Part shown: piece by piece, positions 44,624 to 53,884 of the stretch
Layout of the letters: the number at the start of each line of letters is the position of its first letter
Position numbering within the stretch: the first letter of the stretch is position 1
Assembly (NCBI RefSeq): GCF_049808615.1
Contig: NZ_JBNCAN010000019.1
Span: 1-64,000 of the forward strand
Direction: 5' to 3'
Length of the DNA: 64,000 nt
Source: Modicisalibacter sp049808615
GTDB taxonomy: Bacteria > Pseudomonadota > Gammaproteobacteria > Pseudomonadales > Halomonadaceae
Translations under genes and position numbers: made by a program
The notes under the pieces: generated by a model
What the model was told of the DNA's origin: nothing
The model's database searches: none
The model's input: the letters and a program-made list of their open reading frames with translations, nothing else

Positions 44624-45985
44624 TTACTTATGAATCTTGCAACCCAAATTCTTGCAGGCAGACATGGAACCCAGGCAATTCTCCACCTTCTCGAAACCAT
44701 GTTGACGCAGTAGTGACGCCGCCACCGCAGCACGCTTGCCGCTGCCGCAGAAGGTCACGATGGTCTTGTCCTTGGGTAGTTCATCGAGGCGTTCGGGTAA
44801 ATGCCCAAGGTAGAGATGCGTGGCATGTTCCAGATGCCCCGCTTCGTACTCGTCTATGGCGCGCACGTCCAGCAGCACGAAATCATCCCCATGCTCGTAG
44901 CGTTGCAGCAGCGTCGCGGCGGAAATGGTAGGAATCACCTCGTAGTCCGCGCCGCTGGCTTCCCAGCCGGTCATGCCCGGCGTGAGATAGGCCGCAACAT
45001 TGTCGTAACCGAGCCGGTATAACGCACGCAGTGACTCGTCGATGTCGCCGGGCTCGTCGATCACCAACCCGAGTTCGTCTTCATAGGACACCATCCAGCC
45101 GATATAGGCCGGCGCCACATCCGCAGGCATCGACAGGCTTCCCGGGATATGGGCACCGCAGAAGGCTTCCGGCGTGCGCAGGTCAAGCACTTTCACGCCA
45201 TTTTCGCAATGCGCCTTGAACTGGCCTGGCGCCAGCGCCTTGGGATGAGGCAAGGAGGCCCGTTCCGGGGCGGCGTTGTTGAGCTCTTCCATCTTGCGGA
45301 AATAGGGCGGCTGATAATGGTGTTCCTCGCTCTTGAGCTTGATGAACTCATCCCGCGAATGTTGCAGCATGGGGTTGTGATGGCGCTCATACCCCAGGGT
45401 GGAAAACTCCCGGTCGGCCATGCCGCTTCCACAGACAGAACCTGCGCCATGGGCGGGATAAAGCTGAACACCATCGCCCAATGGCAACAGCTTGTCGAAA
45501 ATGCTGTCGTAGAGCTTGGCGGCCATCTCTTCGCGCTGATCAGGATAGAAATCCGTGCGGCCCACATCGCCAATGAACAGTGCATCACCGGTGAACACCG
45601 CTACCGGCTCCTCACTGAAGGCGGTATCCGCCAGCACGATACTGATGCTGTCGAAGGTATGGCCTGGGGTTTCCAATATACTCAGCCGGGCGCTACCAAC
45701 CTCGAAGGTCTGGCCTTCCTTGACCGGTTCGGCGTGCGAGACTTTACCGCCTTGGCCATGGAATATGCGTGCGCCGGTAGCCTGGGCCAGGGCTTTCGAG
45801 CCCACCACGTAATCTTCGTTGCGATGCGTTTCGAAAACATGAGTGATATTGGCCCCCTCGCGCCGGGCGATATCGAGGTAGGCTTCAATATCGCGGCGAG
45901 GGTCGATGACGACGGCTTCGTTGCCGTCGACCATCATGTAGGAGAGATGAGCAACTCCTTCTGACTTGATTTTCTCGAGGATCAT
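44624..45985 (-). CDS. Metallo-beta-lactamase fold protein with two rhodanese domains
   Basis: 453 residues: MBL domain (about 1-230) and two rhodanese domains (about 255-345 and 355-445). The second has the active-site Cys413 in TFCGSGKR; the first lacks a loop cysteine and is probably structural. Similar fusions are persulfide dioxygenases or sulfurtransferases in sulfide detoxification. Unusually, the MBL metal motif THxHxDH reads THRNEDY, so two ligands are missing, although GHTFDS, FTGDALFIGDVGR and LYPAHG are kept. The C-terminal end adds CLGSMSACKNLGCK. Start 45985 has GGAGGAG upstream. Confidence 0.87.
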   Translation of the reverse strand: MILEKIKSEGVAHLSYMMVDGNEAVVIDPRRDIEAYLDIARREGANITHVFETHRNEDYVVGSKALAQATGARIFHGQGGKVSHAEPVKEGQTFEVGSARLSILETPGHTFDSISIVLADTAFSEEPVAVFTGDALFIGDVGRTDFYPDQREEMAAKLYDSIFDKLLPLGDGVQLYPAHGAGSVCGSGMADREFSTLGYERHHNPMLQHSRDEFIKLKSEEHHYQPPYFRKMEELNNAAPERASLPHPKALAPGQFKAHCENGVKVLDLRTPEAFCGAHIPGSLSMPADVAPAYIGWMVSYEDELGLVIDEPGDIDESLRALYRLGYDNVAAYLTPGMTGWEASGADYEVIPTISAATLLQRYEHGDDFVLLDVRAIDEYEAGHLEHATHLYLGHLPERLDELPKDKTIVTFCGSGKRAAVAASLLRQHGFEKVENCLGSMSACKNLGCKIHK

Positions 45986-46109
45986 TCCGGTCTCCTCCGT
46001 CGGTGAGAACATGACAAGCACCCGTAGTGCTTTTCATTCTATCGTTATCACCGATCAATATGAGATCGAAATTGGATTCCTTCAACCCTGTCGACCCAGG
46101 CGAGAGCGT

Positions 46110-47789
46110 CTACCCTCCCCCTTCACTCTCCTTCGTGTCTTCACGCAGCTCCCGGCGCAACACCTTGCCCACATTGGTCTTGGGCAGCTCATCCCGAAAC
46201 TCGATCAGCTTGGGCACCTTGTAGGCCGCCAGCTCCTTTCGGCACCAGGCACGCAGCGTCTCGGCATCCAGATTCGGGGTGCGCGCAACCACGAACAGCT
46301 TGATGGTTTCACCGTTGGTTTCGTCCGGCACGCCGACAGCCGCTGCCTCGACCACCTCGGGATGGGTCACGACCACGTCCTCGATCTCATTGGGATAGAC
46401 GTTGAAGCCGGAGACGATGATCATGTCCTTCTTGCGATCGACGATACGGATGTAGCCGTCTTCCTGCAGCACCGCGACATCGCCGGTGCGCAACCAGCCT
46501 TCCTCGTCGATGGTCTTGGCGGTGTCCTCCGGGCGTTGCCAATAGCCTTTCATCACCTGCGGGCCTTTCACGCATAGCTCCCCCGGCTCGCCGAGAGGCG
46601 TGGACTGTCCATCACCATCGATGGTCTTGACCGAGGTGCCCGATACCGGCTTACCGATGGTGCCCAGTTGAATCGCCTTTGGCGGGTTGAAGGAGACGAT
46701 CGGCGACGTCTCGGTCAGCCCGTAGCCTTCGGTCACAGGGCAGCCGGTCACCTCCTCCCAGCGCTTGGCCACCGCCTTGGTCAGCGCCATGCCGCCGGAG
46801 ATGGTCAGCTTCAAGGGGGAGAAGTCCAGCGCGCGAAAGTCCTCACGGTTGCACAAGGCATTGAACAGCGTGTTGAGCCCCACGAAACCGGTGTACCTGG
46901 TCGACTTCAAGGTCTTGATGAAGCCATCGATATCCCGTGGGTTGGTGATCAACACGGTGTGATTACCGGTGTCCATCATCAGCAGGCAATTAACGGTAAA
47001 GGTATAGATATGATAGACCGGCAGTGGCGCCACAATGGTTTCGCAGCCCTCGTCGAATATACCCGACATCAATACCCGTGCCTGCAGCATATTGGCAACC
47101 AGATTGGCGTGGGTAAGCATCGCCCCCTTGGCCAAGCCTGTCGTGCCCCCGGTGTATTGCAACGCCGCCATATCGTCGAGATCACGGGCGACCTCGCCAT
47201 GCTCGAGCCCACGCCCTTTCTCCAGAGCCTGCCGAAAACCCAGTTGCCCAGGCAATGAATAGCGCGGCACCATCTTCTTGACGTACTTGACCACCGCATT
47301 GATCAGCTGGCGTTTGGGAAATCCATGAAGATCGCCCAGCTCGGTCACCAATACGTGCTTGATCTCGGTACGCCCGATGATGCGCTCTAGCTTATCCGCC
47401 ACGTTGGCCAGAATGACGATCGCCTTCGCCCCGGAGTCGCTGAACTGATGCTGCATCTCGCGCTCGGTATACAGCGGATTGGTATTGACCACGACCAGAC
47501 CGGCTCGTAGCGCACCGAACACCGCTACCGGAAACTGCAGAACATTGGGCAACTGGATGGCAATGCGATCGCCGGGTTCGAGCTCGGTTTCATGCTGTAG
47601 CCAGGCGGCAAAGTCTGCTGATAGCAGATCCAATTCCCGATAGGTCAATACCTTGCCCATGCAACTGAAAGCGGGTTTGTCCGAAAAGCGCTTGACCGAG
47701 GCGTGGAAGATATCCATCACCGATGCGTACGCGTCCATCCCCTTGAGAGCTGGACCAGAGAGAATAGAGGCAGTGTCGTGCTGACTCAT
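46110..47789 (-). CDS. fadD: Long-chain fatty-acid-CoA ligase FadD
   Basis: Activates long-chain fatty acids at the inner membrane for beta-oxidation or lipid synthesis. 559 residues with P-loop YTGGTTGLAKGA (about 210), EGYGLTETSP, the FadD signature region WLRTGDVAVLQEDGYIRIVDRKKDMIIVSGFNVYPNEIE and the C-terminal lysine in PKTNVGKVLRREL. Length and motifs match E. coli FadD. A PsrA-like dyad lies at 47923 upstream of a -10-like TATAAA (47886-47891), so fatty-acid-responsive repression is likely. Confidence 0.93.
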   Translation of the reverse strand: MSQHDTASILSGPALKGMDAYASVMDIFHASVKRFSDKPAFSCMGKVLTYRELDLLSADFAAWLQHETELEPGDRIAIQLPNVLQFPVAVFGALRAGLVVVNTNPLYTEREMQHQFSDSGAKAIVILANVADKLERIIGRTEIKHVLVTELGDLHGFPKRQLINAVVKYVKKMVPRYSLPGQLGFRQALEKGRGLEHGEVARDLDDMAALQYTGGTTGLAKGAMLTHANLVANMLQARVLMSGIFDEGCETIVAPLPVYHIYTFTVNCLLMMDTGNHTVLITNPRDIDGFIKTLKSTRYTGFVGLNTLFNALCNREDFRALDFSPLKLTISGGMALTKAVAKRWEEVTGCPVTEGYGLTETSPIVSFNPPKAIQLGTIGKPVSGTSVKTIDGDGQSTPLGEPGELCVKGPQVMKGYWQRPEDTAKTIDEEGWLRTGDVAVLQEDGYIRIVDRKKDMIIVSGFNVYPNEIEDVVVTHPEVVEAAAVGVPDETNGETIKLFVVARTPNLDAETLRAWCRKELAAYKVPKLIEFRDELPKTNVGKVLRRELREDTKESEGGG

Positions 47790-47922
47790 GGGCGGTTCTC
47801 CACAGTGGCCGTCATGTGACGACGATTTCTTGTTATCGCTCCAACTCGCCGTTGCTCACAGGAAGTGTTGGCAAGAGCATTATTCTTTATAACAGCGTCG
47901 ACCACTTTAAAACACCTGCTTG

Positions 47923-47934
47923 AAACTATAGTTT
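47923..47934. promoter_or_regulatory. PsrA/FadR-like dyad upstream of fadD
   Basis: AAACTATAGTTT is a perfect palindrome, with flanks GAAAC-N4-GTTTA matching the PsrA consensus. It lies about 35 bases upstream of the -10-like TATAAA of fadD and just beyond the stop of the amidotransferase gene. Confidence 0.5.
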
Positions 47935-47959
47935 ATGTGCAAAATGCCTGATAAGCATC

Positions 47960-48748
47960 TCACATGGTATCGGCAGCATAGCGCGCGAGAATTTCTCCGT
48001 GGCGCCACACCAGCAACTCACCGGGACGCATCCGTTCCCAGCGTTCGTTGTCAGTCAACGCCTCAGTGGCAATCACGGATACGATGTCATGGCAGGTCGT
48101 ATGCTCGACGAAATCGACGACTAGATCCGCGTCGCGCAATTGAGCCTTGCCAAAGGGCGCGCGCCGCGTGATATGAACGAGCTTTGTGGAACAAAAGCAG
48201 TAGAGATAGTGGCCATCGGAAAGAAGCAAGTTGAATACCCCCAGCGTCCGCAGACGTGCGCATAGCTCCTGCAGCACACCCCAAAGTGCTTCGGGGTTAC
48301 TCGGCGGGTCAGGAAAACGTTTGCGCAGCTCTCCCAGCAGCCAACAGAACGCATGTTCACTGTCGGTGCTGCCTACGGGACGATAGAACGATAGCTCAAG
48401 CGCCTGCCATCCCTCGAGCTGTCCATTGTGCGCATAGCACCACTGCCGCCCCCACATCTCCCGGGTATAAGGGTGTGTATTGGCCAAGCCGACATGCCCC
48501 ACGTTGGCCTGACGAATGTGGCTGATCACGATATTCGACTTGATCGGGTAGTCGCAGATCAGCCTGGCGATGGGTGAGGCCGCAGAAGGATGAGGATCCC
48601 TGAATTCGCGATAGCCGCCCTGCTCGTAGAAGGCAATTCCCCAACCATCCCCGTGGGGTCCAGTGTCACCGCCACGACGCAGGAAACCGCTGAAACTGAA
48701 GCAGATATCCGTGGGTACATTGGCGCTCATACCTAGCAGTTCACACAT
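47960..48748 (-). CDS. Class II glutamine amidotransferase (YafJ-like)
   Basis: 262-residue N-terminal-nucleophile hydrolase. It begins MCELLGMSANVPTD with Cys2 exposed after removal of Met, followed by HGDGWGIAFY, SHIRQANVG, NTHPY and AHNGQLEGW, the standard glutaminase pocket. There is no synthase domain, so the ammonia acceptor is unknown, as for E. coli YafJ. The ATG overlaps the end of the upstream vWA gene by 8 bases, so it is the third gene of an operon with two envelope proteins. Confidence 0.88.
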   Translation of the reverse strand: MCELLGMSANVPTDICFSFSGFLRRGGDTGPHGDGWGIAFYEQGGYREFRDPHPSAASPIARLICDYPIKSNIVISHIRQANVGHVGLANTHPYTREMWGRQWCYAHNGQLEGWQALELSFYRPVGSTDSEHAFCWLLGELRKRFPDPPSNPEALWGVLQELCARLRTLGVFNLLLSDGHYLYCFCSTKLVHITRRAPFGKAQLRDADLVVDFVEHTTCHDIVSVIATEALTDNERWERMRPGELLVWRHGEILARYAADTM

Positions 48749-50537
48749 GCGGGCTCTCTCTACGCGACCGGCGTCGACGATCGGCACGTCGCCGCCGCCA
48801 CAGCACGATAATCATCAGTAAAATCACACCCGTGGCAATCGCTAACCAGCCGGCAGGATCATCGCGGTGATCTCGCACCAGGCGCGGCAACGTATTGGCA
48901 ATACGACTCAGCTTGTTGCTGAGCGTGTCCGCCAGCGAGGATTCCGGTTCAGCCGCGGTCGACTCCTGAGGCAGCTTTTCGCCGCTGAGTCCCTGCCGAT
49001 CCAGGCGGGCACTGCCCAGGCCTCTACGCGCATCATCGTTGAGTTGCAGCGTCGGTAATTCGAGAACGCGTGTCTCGCTGCCTAGGGTTGCAAAGGCCGT
49101 TAGTCGAAGTGGTAGTGAAATATCCGGATCAAGCTCCGGCAGCTTGATACGCCACTCTCTGGAATCGACGGTGGTGACGGATAGCTCTTTATCCTGCAAC
49201 CGCGCTTTTATACGCGTGTTGTCATCGCTAAGAAGCGGATATTCGGCCTGCAACACGACTCGGGTGGCCGGCTGATCGACTCTGGCACTGACCGCCGGTA
49301 GTACATTGACCGCTTGCTGACGCAAGCGTATGAAATCATCGCCGGTTGCCGTCAATGACAGGCGTGCGTTACCAACGAAGTCCGGCGCTGGCAAAAGACC
49401 CACGAAATGCCCGTTGTCGGACCTCAGTTGTACCGAGAGCACATGCTGACCCTGGGCATTCTCCAACTCGGCGCGAAGAGACAGATCAGCGGAGCCGGCA
49501 TCCTTGCTGATCGTCGATTCTTGATCTTCCACCCAGGCCTCGAGTCGGGTGGCAAAATCCATGTAGAGCACCGTCGGCAATTCGGAAGCACGCAGCACCA
49601 GGGACGAATCGACATTGATACGACTGTCCTGTCCTATACGACCCTCGATGCGCCATTCCCCCCTCACCGGATCCGGAACAGTGATGACATCGAAGCGCCC
49701 TTGCGCCTGCCACTGGATCTCGTCGGGATGATCTTCAGCGGTGTAGCGCTTGCCATCGGGACTTATCAACGTCAGCGGCGGCGCATCCTGGCCATGGAAC
49801 AAGAGCGCGGAAAACGCCTCGACCTTTCGGTCAATGGCAAAACTGCCCTTATCCAAGGGCACCTGATCCACCGGAAAAATACGGTCGATCACATCAAGAA
49901 AGGCACGCAGCAACGCCTCGGGGGTTTCGGCCACCACTGCCAACCCCCCGGTGACCCCGGCCATCTGCTGAGCCAAGGACTGATCCACATCCGGCGAGAA
50001 CGCGATCGTATGAATGACCACGCCCTCCTCGGCGAGCCTGGGTACGAGTTCTTGCAGCAATCGCTTGCGCGAATCCGCGTCCTGTCGACGCTTGTCGTCT
50101 CTTGCCGCAGGTATATCGACGACACCATCGGTCAACAGGATCAGATGCCGCTTTGTACCATTCGGCTCCGCCTGAGCCACCTCGCGCACGGCCCGCTCGA
50201 TGTCGGTGAACTGCTGGTAGTTCGCCAGCGCCGGTTTGAGCTCTAGCGCCTGTTCACGCCATGCCTGGTCAACCTTGGCGGCAGGCAGAGGATTGGCAAC
50301 CTCACTGCCAAAGGTCCATAACCCTCCCGTCACTCCGGAAGGCAACAGCGAGACCAGCAATTCCAATGCGCTACTGCTCAGGCGATTGGGATCGTTTTGC
50401 TTCATGCTGCCCGACACATCGACCAGCAGACGCACGTCAGAGTCTTTTTCAACACCTTCGTCGACGCCTTCCTGAGCCCAGCTGCCAGAGGCCAGGAGCA
50501 GCAGTAGCGTCAATACTCCGACAACCAGTACGCGCAT
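48741..50537 (-). CDS. Membrane-anchored vWA-domain protein
   Basis: 598 residues. Signal peptide 1-21 (ends SWAQ), von Willebrand A domain about 33-225 with an intact MIDAS DVSGSMK (Asp40, Ser42, Ser44) and LLTDGVVD, several beta-rich immunoglobulin-like segments (about 230-510), a low-complexity linker, one membrane helix near 566-582 and an arginine-rich cytosolic tail. Most of the protein is therefore periplasmic. Middle gene between a small membrane protein (11-base gap) and a glutamine amidotransferase. The function is not known; metal-dependent binding of an envelope partner is expected. Confidence 0.8.
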   Translation of the reverse strand: MRVLVVGVLTLLLLLASGSWAQEGVDEGVEKDSDVRLLVDVSGSMKQNDPNRLSSSALELLVSLLPSGVTGGLWTFGSEVANPLPAAKVDQAWREQALELKPALANYQQFTDIERAVREVAQAEPNGTKRHLILLTDGVVDIPAARDDKRRQDADSRKRLLQELVPRLAEEGVVIHTIAFSPDVDQSLAQQMAGVTGGLAVVAETPEALLRAFLDVIDRIFPVDQVPLDKGSFAIDRKVEAFSALLFHGQDAPPLTLISPDGKRYTAEDHPDEIQWQAQGRFDVITVPDPVRGEWRIEGRIGQDSRINVDSSLVLRASELPTVLYMDFATRLEAWVEDQESTISKDAGSADLSLRAELENAQGQHVLSVQLRSDNGHFVGLLPAPDFVGNARLSLTATGDDFIRLRQQAVNVLPAVSARVDQPATRVVLQAEYPLLSDDNTRIKARLQDKELSVTTVDSREWRIKLPELDPDISLPLRLTAFATLGSETRVLELPTLQLNDDARRGLGSARLDRQGLSGEKLPQESTAAEPESSLADTLSNKLSRIANTLPRLVRDHRDDPAGWLAIATGVILLMIIVLWRRRRADRRRRSRRESPHV

Positions 50538-50548
50538 GAGCTATGCCC

Positions 50549-50977
50549 TCAACCGACCATCGGTTCTCGCCGCTGCCCAGGAGCGCTCCGAGAGCGTTCA
50601 TTCGTCTCGACTTCCCGTTCTGCCTTGGGATGACGCTGGCGCAACCATCCCCATAGCAAGGCCCCCAGCGCGACACCCAACCCTGCACCCAGCAATAACA
50701 GCACCAGCGCAGTGCCGAATGCCCCAGAGGCATGCTGCAAGAAGGCGATACCACTCACTACCACGGCAGGCGCCAAGCCTTCATAGGGCGCCTGTCCCTC
50801 GAGCCGGGACAATGTAAACTCTGCGGGCATCCATAACACGCCGGCCACCAGCCCGGTGATCATGAAGCGAGGCAAGCGTGGCAGCCAGCGAATCGATAGG
50901 TAGCCAGTCACCAGTACAACCAGCGACAATGCCAGATAACTCAGCCATAGCAATGGCATGGAGTCGGATATCAACAT
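50549..50977 (-). CDS. Small inner-membrane protein of the vWA operon
   Basis: About 142 residues with four hydrophobic segments and a cationic hydrophilic C terminus. I do not recognise the family. The ATG at 50977 follows AGGAAATAGAGTG; the GTG immediately before it is an alternative. First gene of the operon with the vWA protein and amidotransferase, and divergent from ptrB. It may be a membrane partner of the vWA protein, an inference from order and spacing only. Confidence 0.65.
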   Translation of the reverse strand: MLISDSMPLLWLSYLALSLVVLVTGYLSIRWLPRLPRFMITGLVAGVLWMPAEFTLSRLEGQAPYEGLAPAVVVSGIAFLQHASGAFGTALVLLLLGAGLGVALGALLWGWLRQRHPKAEREVETNERSRSAPGQRREPMVG

Positions 50978-50989
50978 CACTCTATTTCC

Positions 50990-51019
50990 TTGTCCTGAAC
51001 TCGCTGATCATGGTACACC
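50990..51019 (+). promoter_or_regulatory. Candidate promoter of ptrB, implying a leaderless mRNA
   Basis: TTGTCC (50990-50995), 18 bases, TACACC (51014-51019). The expected start point coincides with the ATG at 51027, and no Shine-Dalgarno is present. Confidence 0.4.
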
Positions 51020-51026
51020 GCGTCCA

Positions 51027-53096
51027 ATGAAAGCACAGCCGCCGATTAGTTCCGCACACCGCTTGCCGGTAACGCACTTCAAACGCACCGACGATCCTTC
51101 TTGGCACTGGCTCGAGAATCGCGACGAACAAGAGGTCGTCGAGTTTCTCGAAGCCGCTACAGCCCAATGCGAGCGTTGGTTGGCCCCTCTCTATCCTCTG
51201 ATCGAACGTCTCTACCAGGGACATCTGGCGCGCCGGGAGCTTGCGGTCTCCGGCTTGAAGACGCCGCTCGAACATTACACCTATTGGAGCGAAACCGCCG
51301 CGGAGGCCGATTACCCGCATTGGTGGCGTCATCCCAATGGCGACGATAACCACCGACAGTCGGTCCTCGATCTCAACTCCCGGGCCACGCAACAGCCCTA
51401 TTTCGAACTCGGCGATATGGCCATTTCTCCGGATGAGCAGTGGCTTGCCTGGACCGAGGATAGTCAGGGCGATGAGTACTTCGACCTCTACTTGCGCCGG
51501 TTGCCCACCGGGGAGCCACGCAAGCTCTTGAGCGCTATCGGTCCCGAACTGACCTGGGCCGAGGACGACCGCACGCTCCTGTACACGCATTACGATGCAA
51601 CACAACGCCCTGCCAGCATCTGGTGTTTGAGGCTGGACACGGAGGAGTCACAGCTCGTCTTCGAAGAGGACGACCCCGAGTTCTGGGTCGGAATGGGCAA
51701 GACCCGCTCGCGCCGCTGGTTGATACTGGAAACCGCCTCCAAGGACACCTCGGAGTGTCACCTGATCCCGGCCCAGTCCCCGGATGCATTGCCACGCTGT
51801 GTCAGGCCCCGTGAAAGCGGTGTGGAGTATGGTCTCGATCATCGACCAGGGTATTTTTATATTCTGCATAATCGCGAAGCGCCCCACTTTCGGCTCGATA
51901 TGGCGCACGAGGATCATCCCGATCAATGGCAATCCTTACTGCCTCACCGGCAGACGCATACCCTGGAAGACGTCGATGCCTTCGAATGGGGCTTGGTGAT
52001 CGCCGAACGCGATCATGAACACGCGCAGGTGCATCTACGCGTCATCGAATTCGATAGCTCGCATGGGGCTCATGAAGATTATCGCCTGCCCCTTCCCCAG
52101 GCGCCCTGCAGCCTGATGCTCGGTGACACACCCGATTTCGACGCCCGTAAACTGCGATTACGCGAAGAGTCCTTCACGCTGCCGCCCCGTTGGATCGAGC
52201 ACGAACTGAACGGTGGCAAGCGCCGAGTGCTCAAGACCATGCCCATTCACGGCGATCTGCTACCGGAGCAACTGATTTGCCAGCGGCTATGGGCTACCGC
52301 GCCGGATGGCGAACGCATTCCGGTTTCCGTGGTGGCCCGCAAGGAATTGCTCGGCAAGAAACCACTACCTACGCTGCTCTACGGCTATGGTGCCTATGGC
52401 GAAGTGCTCGATCCCTGGTTTTCGGTATCGCGCCTGGAATTGCTCTCCCGAGGCATGGCATTTGCGGTGGCCCATGTACGCGGTGGCGGTGACCGTGGCG
52501 AACCCTGGTATCTGGCCGGCAAACTCGAGCACAAGGAAAACAGCTTCCGTGATTTTCTGGCCGCGCGAAACGCGCTGGTCGATGCTGAACTGGCCGATGG
52601 CGAGCGCATTGCCGCCTATGGCGCCAGTGCCGGCGGTCTTTTGGTAGGGGCCAGCCTCAATCTCGATCCCCTGGCATTCTGCGCTGCAGTGCTCGATGTG
52701 CCCTTCGTCGATGTGCTGCGCACCATGGAAAACCCCGATCTGCCTCTGACTACCGCCGAATACAGCGAATGGGGAAACCCGAACGAGCCTGATGCGAGGC
52801 GGCGCATTCGTGCCTATTCACCGCTGGACAATCTCACCGCCCAGCCCTATCCGGCGGTTTTCCTGCAAGGCAGCTGGCATGACTCACGAGTGCCATACTG
52901 GGAACCGGCCAAGCTCTATGCGCGACTGACCGAGCTTGGCACCGCGCGGGGACCGGTGCTTCTGCATACGGATATGGAGTCCGGTCACGGCGGCGCTTCC
53001 GGTCGTTTCAAGGCATGGCGTGACAACGCCCGTCAGGACGCGTTCATTCTCTGGGCGCTGGGTCTGAACGTTAGACAAGAGGAAGAACAGGCATGA
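51027..53096 (+). CDS. ptrB: Oligopeptidase B (S9 family)
   Basis: Cytosolic serine peptidase cutting small peptides after basic residues. 689 residues: N-terminal beta-propeller, then alpha/beta hydrolase with Ser in YGASAGG (about 532), Asp in WHDSRVPYWE (about 617) and His in ESGHGGASGR (about 652). The signature HVRGGGDRGEPWY is also present. Start 51027 aligns with the expected HxL/HWLENR N-terminal region but lacks a ribosome site; the promoter placement suggests a leaderless transcript. Convergent with ycgN. Confidence 0.92.
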   Translation: MKAQPPISSAHRLPVTHFKRTDDPSWHWLENRDEQEVVEFLEAATAQCERWLAPLYPLIERLYQGHLARRELAVSGLKTPLEHYTYWSETAAEADYPHWWRHPNGDDNHRQSVLDLNSRATQQPYFELGDMAISPDEQWLAWTEDSQGDEYFDLYLRRLPTGEPRKLLSAIGPELTWAEDDRTLLYTHYDATQRPASIWCLRLDTEESQLVFEEDDPEFWVGMGKTRSRRWLILETASKDTSECHLIPAQSPDALPRCVRPRESGVEYGLDHRPGYFYILHNREAPHFRLDMAHEDHPDQWQSLLPHRQTHTLEDVDAFEWGLVIAERDHEHAQVHLRVIEFDSSHGAHEDYRLPLPQAPCSLMLGDTPDFDARKLRLREESFTLPPRWIEHELNGGKRRVLKTMPIHGDLLPEQLICQRLWATAPDGERIPVSVVARKELLGKKPLPTLLYGYGAYGEVLDPWFSVSRLELLSRGMAFAVAHVRGGGDRGEPWYLAGKLEHKENSFRDFLAARNALVDAELADGERIAAYGASAGGLLVGASLNLDPLAFCAAVLDVPFVDVLRTMENPDLPLTTAEYSEWGNPNEPDARRRIRAYSPLDNLTAQPYPAVFLQGSWHDSRVPYWEPAKLYARLTELGTARGPVLLHTDMESGHGGASGRFKAWRDNARQDAFILWALGLNVRQEEEQA

Positions 53097-53114
53097 CGCA
53101 GGGAGAGACGGCGA

Positions 53115-53564
53115 TCAATCCTCGACCGGCAGAATGGCGATGATGTGATCCTCCCACTCATCCTCTGACACATCACGCTCGGAAACAGCGAAATGGGCAA
53201 CGCTGATCCCGGCGCGATGAACGCTGCGAGGGTCACCGGAGATCAGCGGATGCCACTTGGCGAGTCCACGCCCTTCGTAGAGGCGGCGATAGGCGCAGGA
53301 AGCAGGCAGCCAATGGAAATCCCGTAGCGTCGTCAGGCTCATTTGTGTACAGCCGGGTACGCGCTCGAAGCGATGTGTGTAATCCTGGCAGTGACAGTTC
53401 TTCGTATCGAGCAGCTTGCAGGCCACATCCAGAGTGACGATATCGCCGCTCTCCTCATCCTCGAGCTTCGTCAGACAGCACCGTCCGCAACCGTCACACA
53501 AGGCTTCCCACTCCTCGGTGCTCAATTCATCGAGGGAAAAACGCTCCCAGAATCGTTCCCGCAT
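53115..53564 (-). CDS. ycgN: YcgN-family cysteine-cluster protein
   Basis: 149-residue protein of the UPF0260 family with many conserved cysteines (CDGCGRCC, KNCHCQDY, PGC and SCAYR), expected to bind a metal or Fe-S cluster. Biochemical role is unknown. It is the third gene of the rnd-ycgL-ycgN order seen in pseudomonads; 29 bases separate it from ycgL. Confidence 0.9.
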   Translation of the reverse strand: MRERFWERFSLDELSTEEWEALCDGCGRCCLTKLEDEESGDIVTLDVACKLLDTKNCHCQDYTHRFERVPGCTQMSLTTLRDFHWLPASCAYRRLYEGRGLAKWHPLISGDPRSVHRAGISVAHFAVSERDVSEDEWEDHIIAILPVED

Positions 53565-53593
53565 ATCGCCTCCCGATCACGCCACCAGAGCGC

Positions 53594-53884
53594 TCAATAA
53601 CGCGCCTCGGTAGGTGTGCGATGCAGATCCAGCAGATACGCTTCCTTGGCCGGAGGGAGCTGCAGATAGAAACCCTGCTCGTCGATGGCCTCCATGACCC
53701 GGCTCGCATCGGCGCGGGCCAGCTTTTTATCCTGCGTGAGCAATAGCGTCATTGCCGAGACGGGCTTGCCGAAGCGTTCGAGTAACGCCTCCGGCACCTG
53801 TGCAAGGCCCTTGGCCTTATCGACATACAAGTACATGTCGTCCTTGCGCGAACTCTTGAAAACCTCACACAGCAGTCTTCGCAT
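53594..53884 (-). CDS. ycgL: YcgL-domain protein
   Basis: Small 96-residue UPF0745 protein: RRLLCEVFKSSRKDDMYLYVDKA at the start and FYLQLPP near the end are typical of YcgL. Function is unknown. The ATG 53884 overlaps the rnd stop codon and has GAGGAG six bases upstream; a GTG one codon earlier is the alternative. Coupled to rnd, so a link with RNA turnover is often suggested but unproven. Confidence 0.9.
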   Translation of the reverse strand: MRRLLCEVFKSSRKDDMYLYVDKAKGLAQVPEALLERFGKPVSAMTLLLTQDKKLARADASRVMEAIDEQGFYLQLPPAKEAYLLDLHRTPTEARY

